In this document: piece after piece, positions 5,915 through 6,033 of the stretch
Layout: each line of letters begins with the position of its first letter
How positions within the stretch are numbered: the stretch's first letter is position 1
Origin: Clostridium sp.
GTDB taxonomy: Bacteria > Bacillota > Clostridia > Clostridiales > Clostridiaceae
Direction: 5' to 3'
DNA: 6,033 nucleotides
Assembly: GCA_012511315.1 (NCBI GenBank)
Contig: JAAZGI010000348.1
Span: 1 to 6,033 of the forward strand
The notes under the pieces: generated by a model
The model's input: the letters and a program-made list of their open reading frames with translations, nothing else
Databases searched by the model: none
What the model was told of the DNA's origin: nothing
Program-made: the position numbers and the translations under genes

Positions 5915-6033
5915 GTGCGCCCAGCATGGGCGCAATCTAAGGGGTTAAAGTCCCTAGTCTGCCCTAGTAGTGGGAAAGACATAGCTGAACACCAAGGGTG
6001 TCCATCGCGAGGTGGAATCTGAAGGAAGGTGTA
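5915..6033 (+). mobile_element. Group II intron, probably group IIC, 5' end (continues past the window)
   Basis: The segment begins GTGCG, the 5' splice-site consensus of group II introns (GUGYG). It then forms a six-pair hairpin (GCGCCC at 5917-5922, GGGCGC at 5928-5933), an AGGG/CCCT stem (5940-5943 with 5952-5955) and a GTCT/AGAC pairing. The stretch GTGGAATCTGAAGGAAG at about 6012-6028, and the general layout, closely match what I remember of domain I of the Oceanobacillus iheyensis group IIC intron. The 119 bases are 54% G+C, clearly above the neighbouring genes. The position, right behind a terminator T-run plus C, is the known target choice of group IIC introns. Such introns are self-splicing ribozymes that retrohome through an encoded reverse transcriptase/maturase; that gene and domains II-VI would lie to the right and are not seen, so activity cannot be judged. 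Confidence 0.88.

Noticed and set aside
1..6033. CRISPR arrays, tRNA genes, rRNA genes, insertion-sequence ends or a defence system
   Set aside because: No regularly spaced repeats, no tRNA-like cloverleaf or rRNA segments, and no transposase frame with terminal inverted repeats were seen; the only mobile element supported is the intron at the right edge.

Overview
The window is low-GC DNA with strong Shine-Dalgarno sites, A/T-rich promoters and U-tract terminators, so it looks like a Firmicutes chromosome. The gene types (type I pullulanase, hemolysin III/TrhA-like protein, ECF S component, FMN split-barrel lipoprotein, anchored serine hydrolase) would suit Lactobacillales such as Aerococcaceae or Carnobacteriaceae. 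That placement is a guess from gene content, not a phylogenetic result.

Layout from left to right: (1) the 3' part of a probable lipoprotein with a pyridoxamine-phosphate-oxidase-like FMN-binding fold, open from base 1 to 453; (2) a hairpin terminator at 541-590 between convergent genes; (3) a minus-strand, membrane-anchored alpha/beta hydrolase of the monoacylglycerol lipase/lysophospholipase type (672-1832, GTG start); (4) a 182-bp divergent promoter region with an extended -10 element on each strand; (5) an intracellular type I pullulanase, pulA (2015-4072); (6) a 459-bp stretch without an intact gene, holding what may be a decayed reading frame, a 13-bp tandem repeat and a strong terminator; (7) a seven-helix hemolysin III/TrhA family protein (4532-5179); (8) an ECF transporter S component (best start 5288, end 5866) with its own terminator; (9) immediately after that terminator's T-run, the first 119 nt of a group II intron that most resembles group IIC, running off the right edge.

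The genes do not form one pathway. Each has its own apparent promoter or terminator, so this is ordinary chromosomal housekeeping and accessory metabolism: alpha-glucan debranching, lipid-ester hydrolysis, a membrane protein and vitamin-type uptake. Only hlyIII and the ECF gene are close enough (108 bp, no obvious terminator between) for some read-through.

The most notable item is the intron boundary at 5914/5915: a higher-GC RNA element (about 54% G+C) inserted exactly behind a Rho-independent terminator, the known target preference of group IIC introns. I did not find a convincing undescribed system. The remaining points of interest are the probable lipoprotein extension at the left edge, the possible gene remnant at 4117-4347 and a start-codon revision for the ECF gene.
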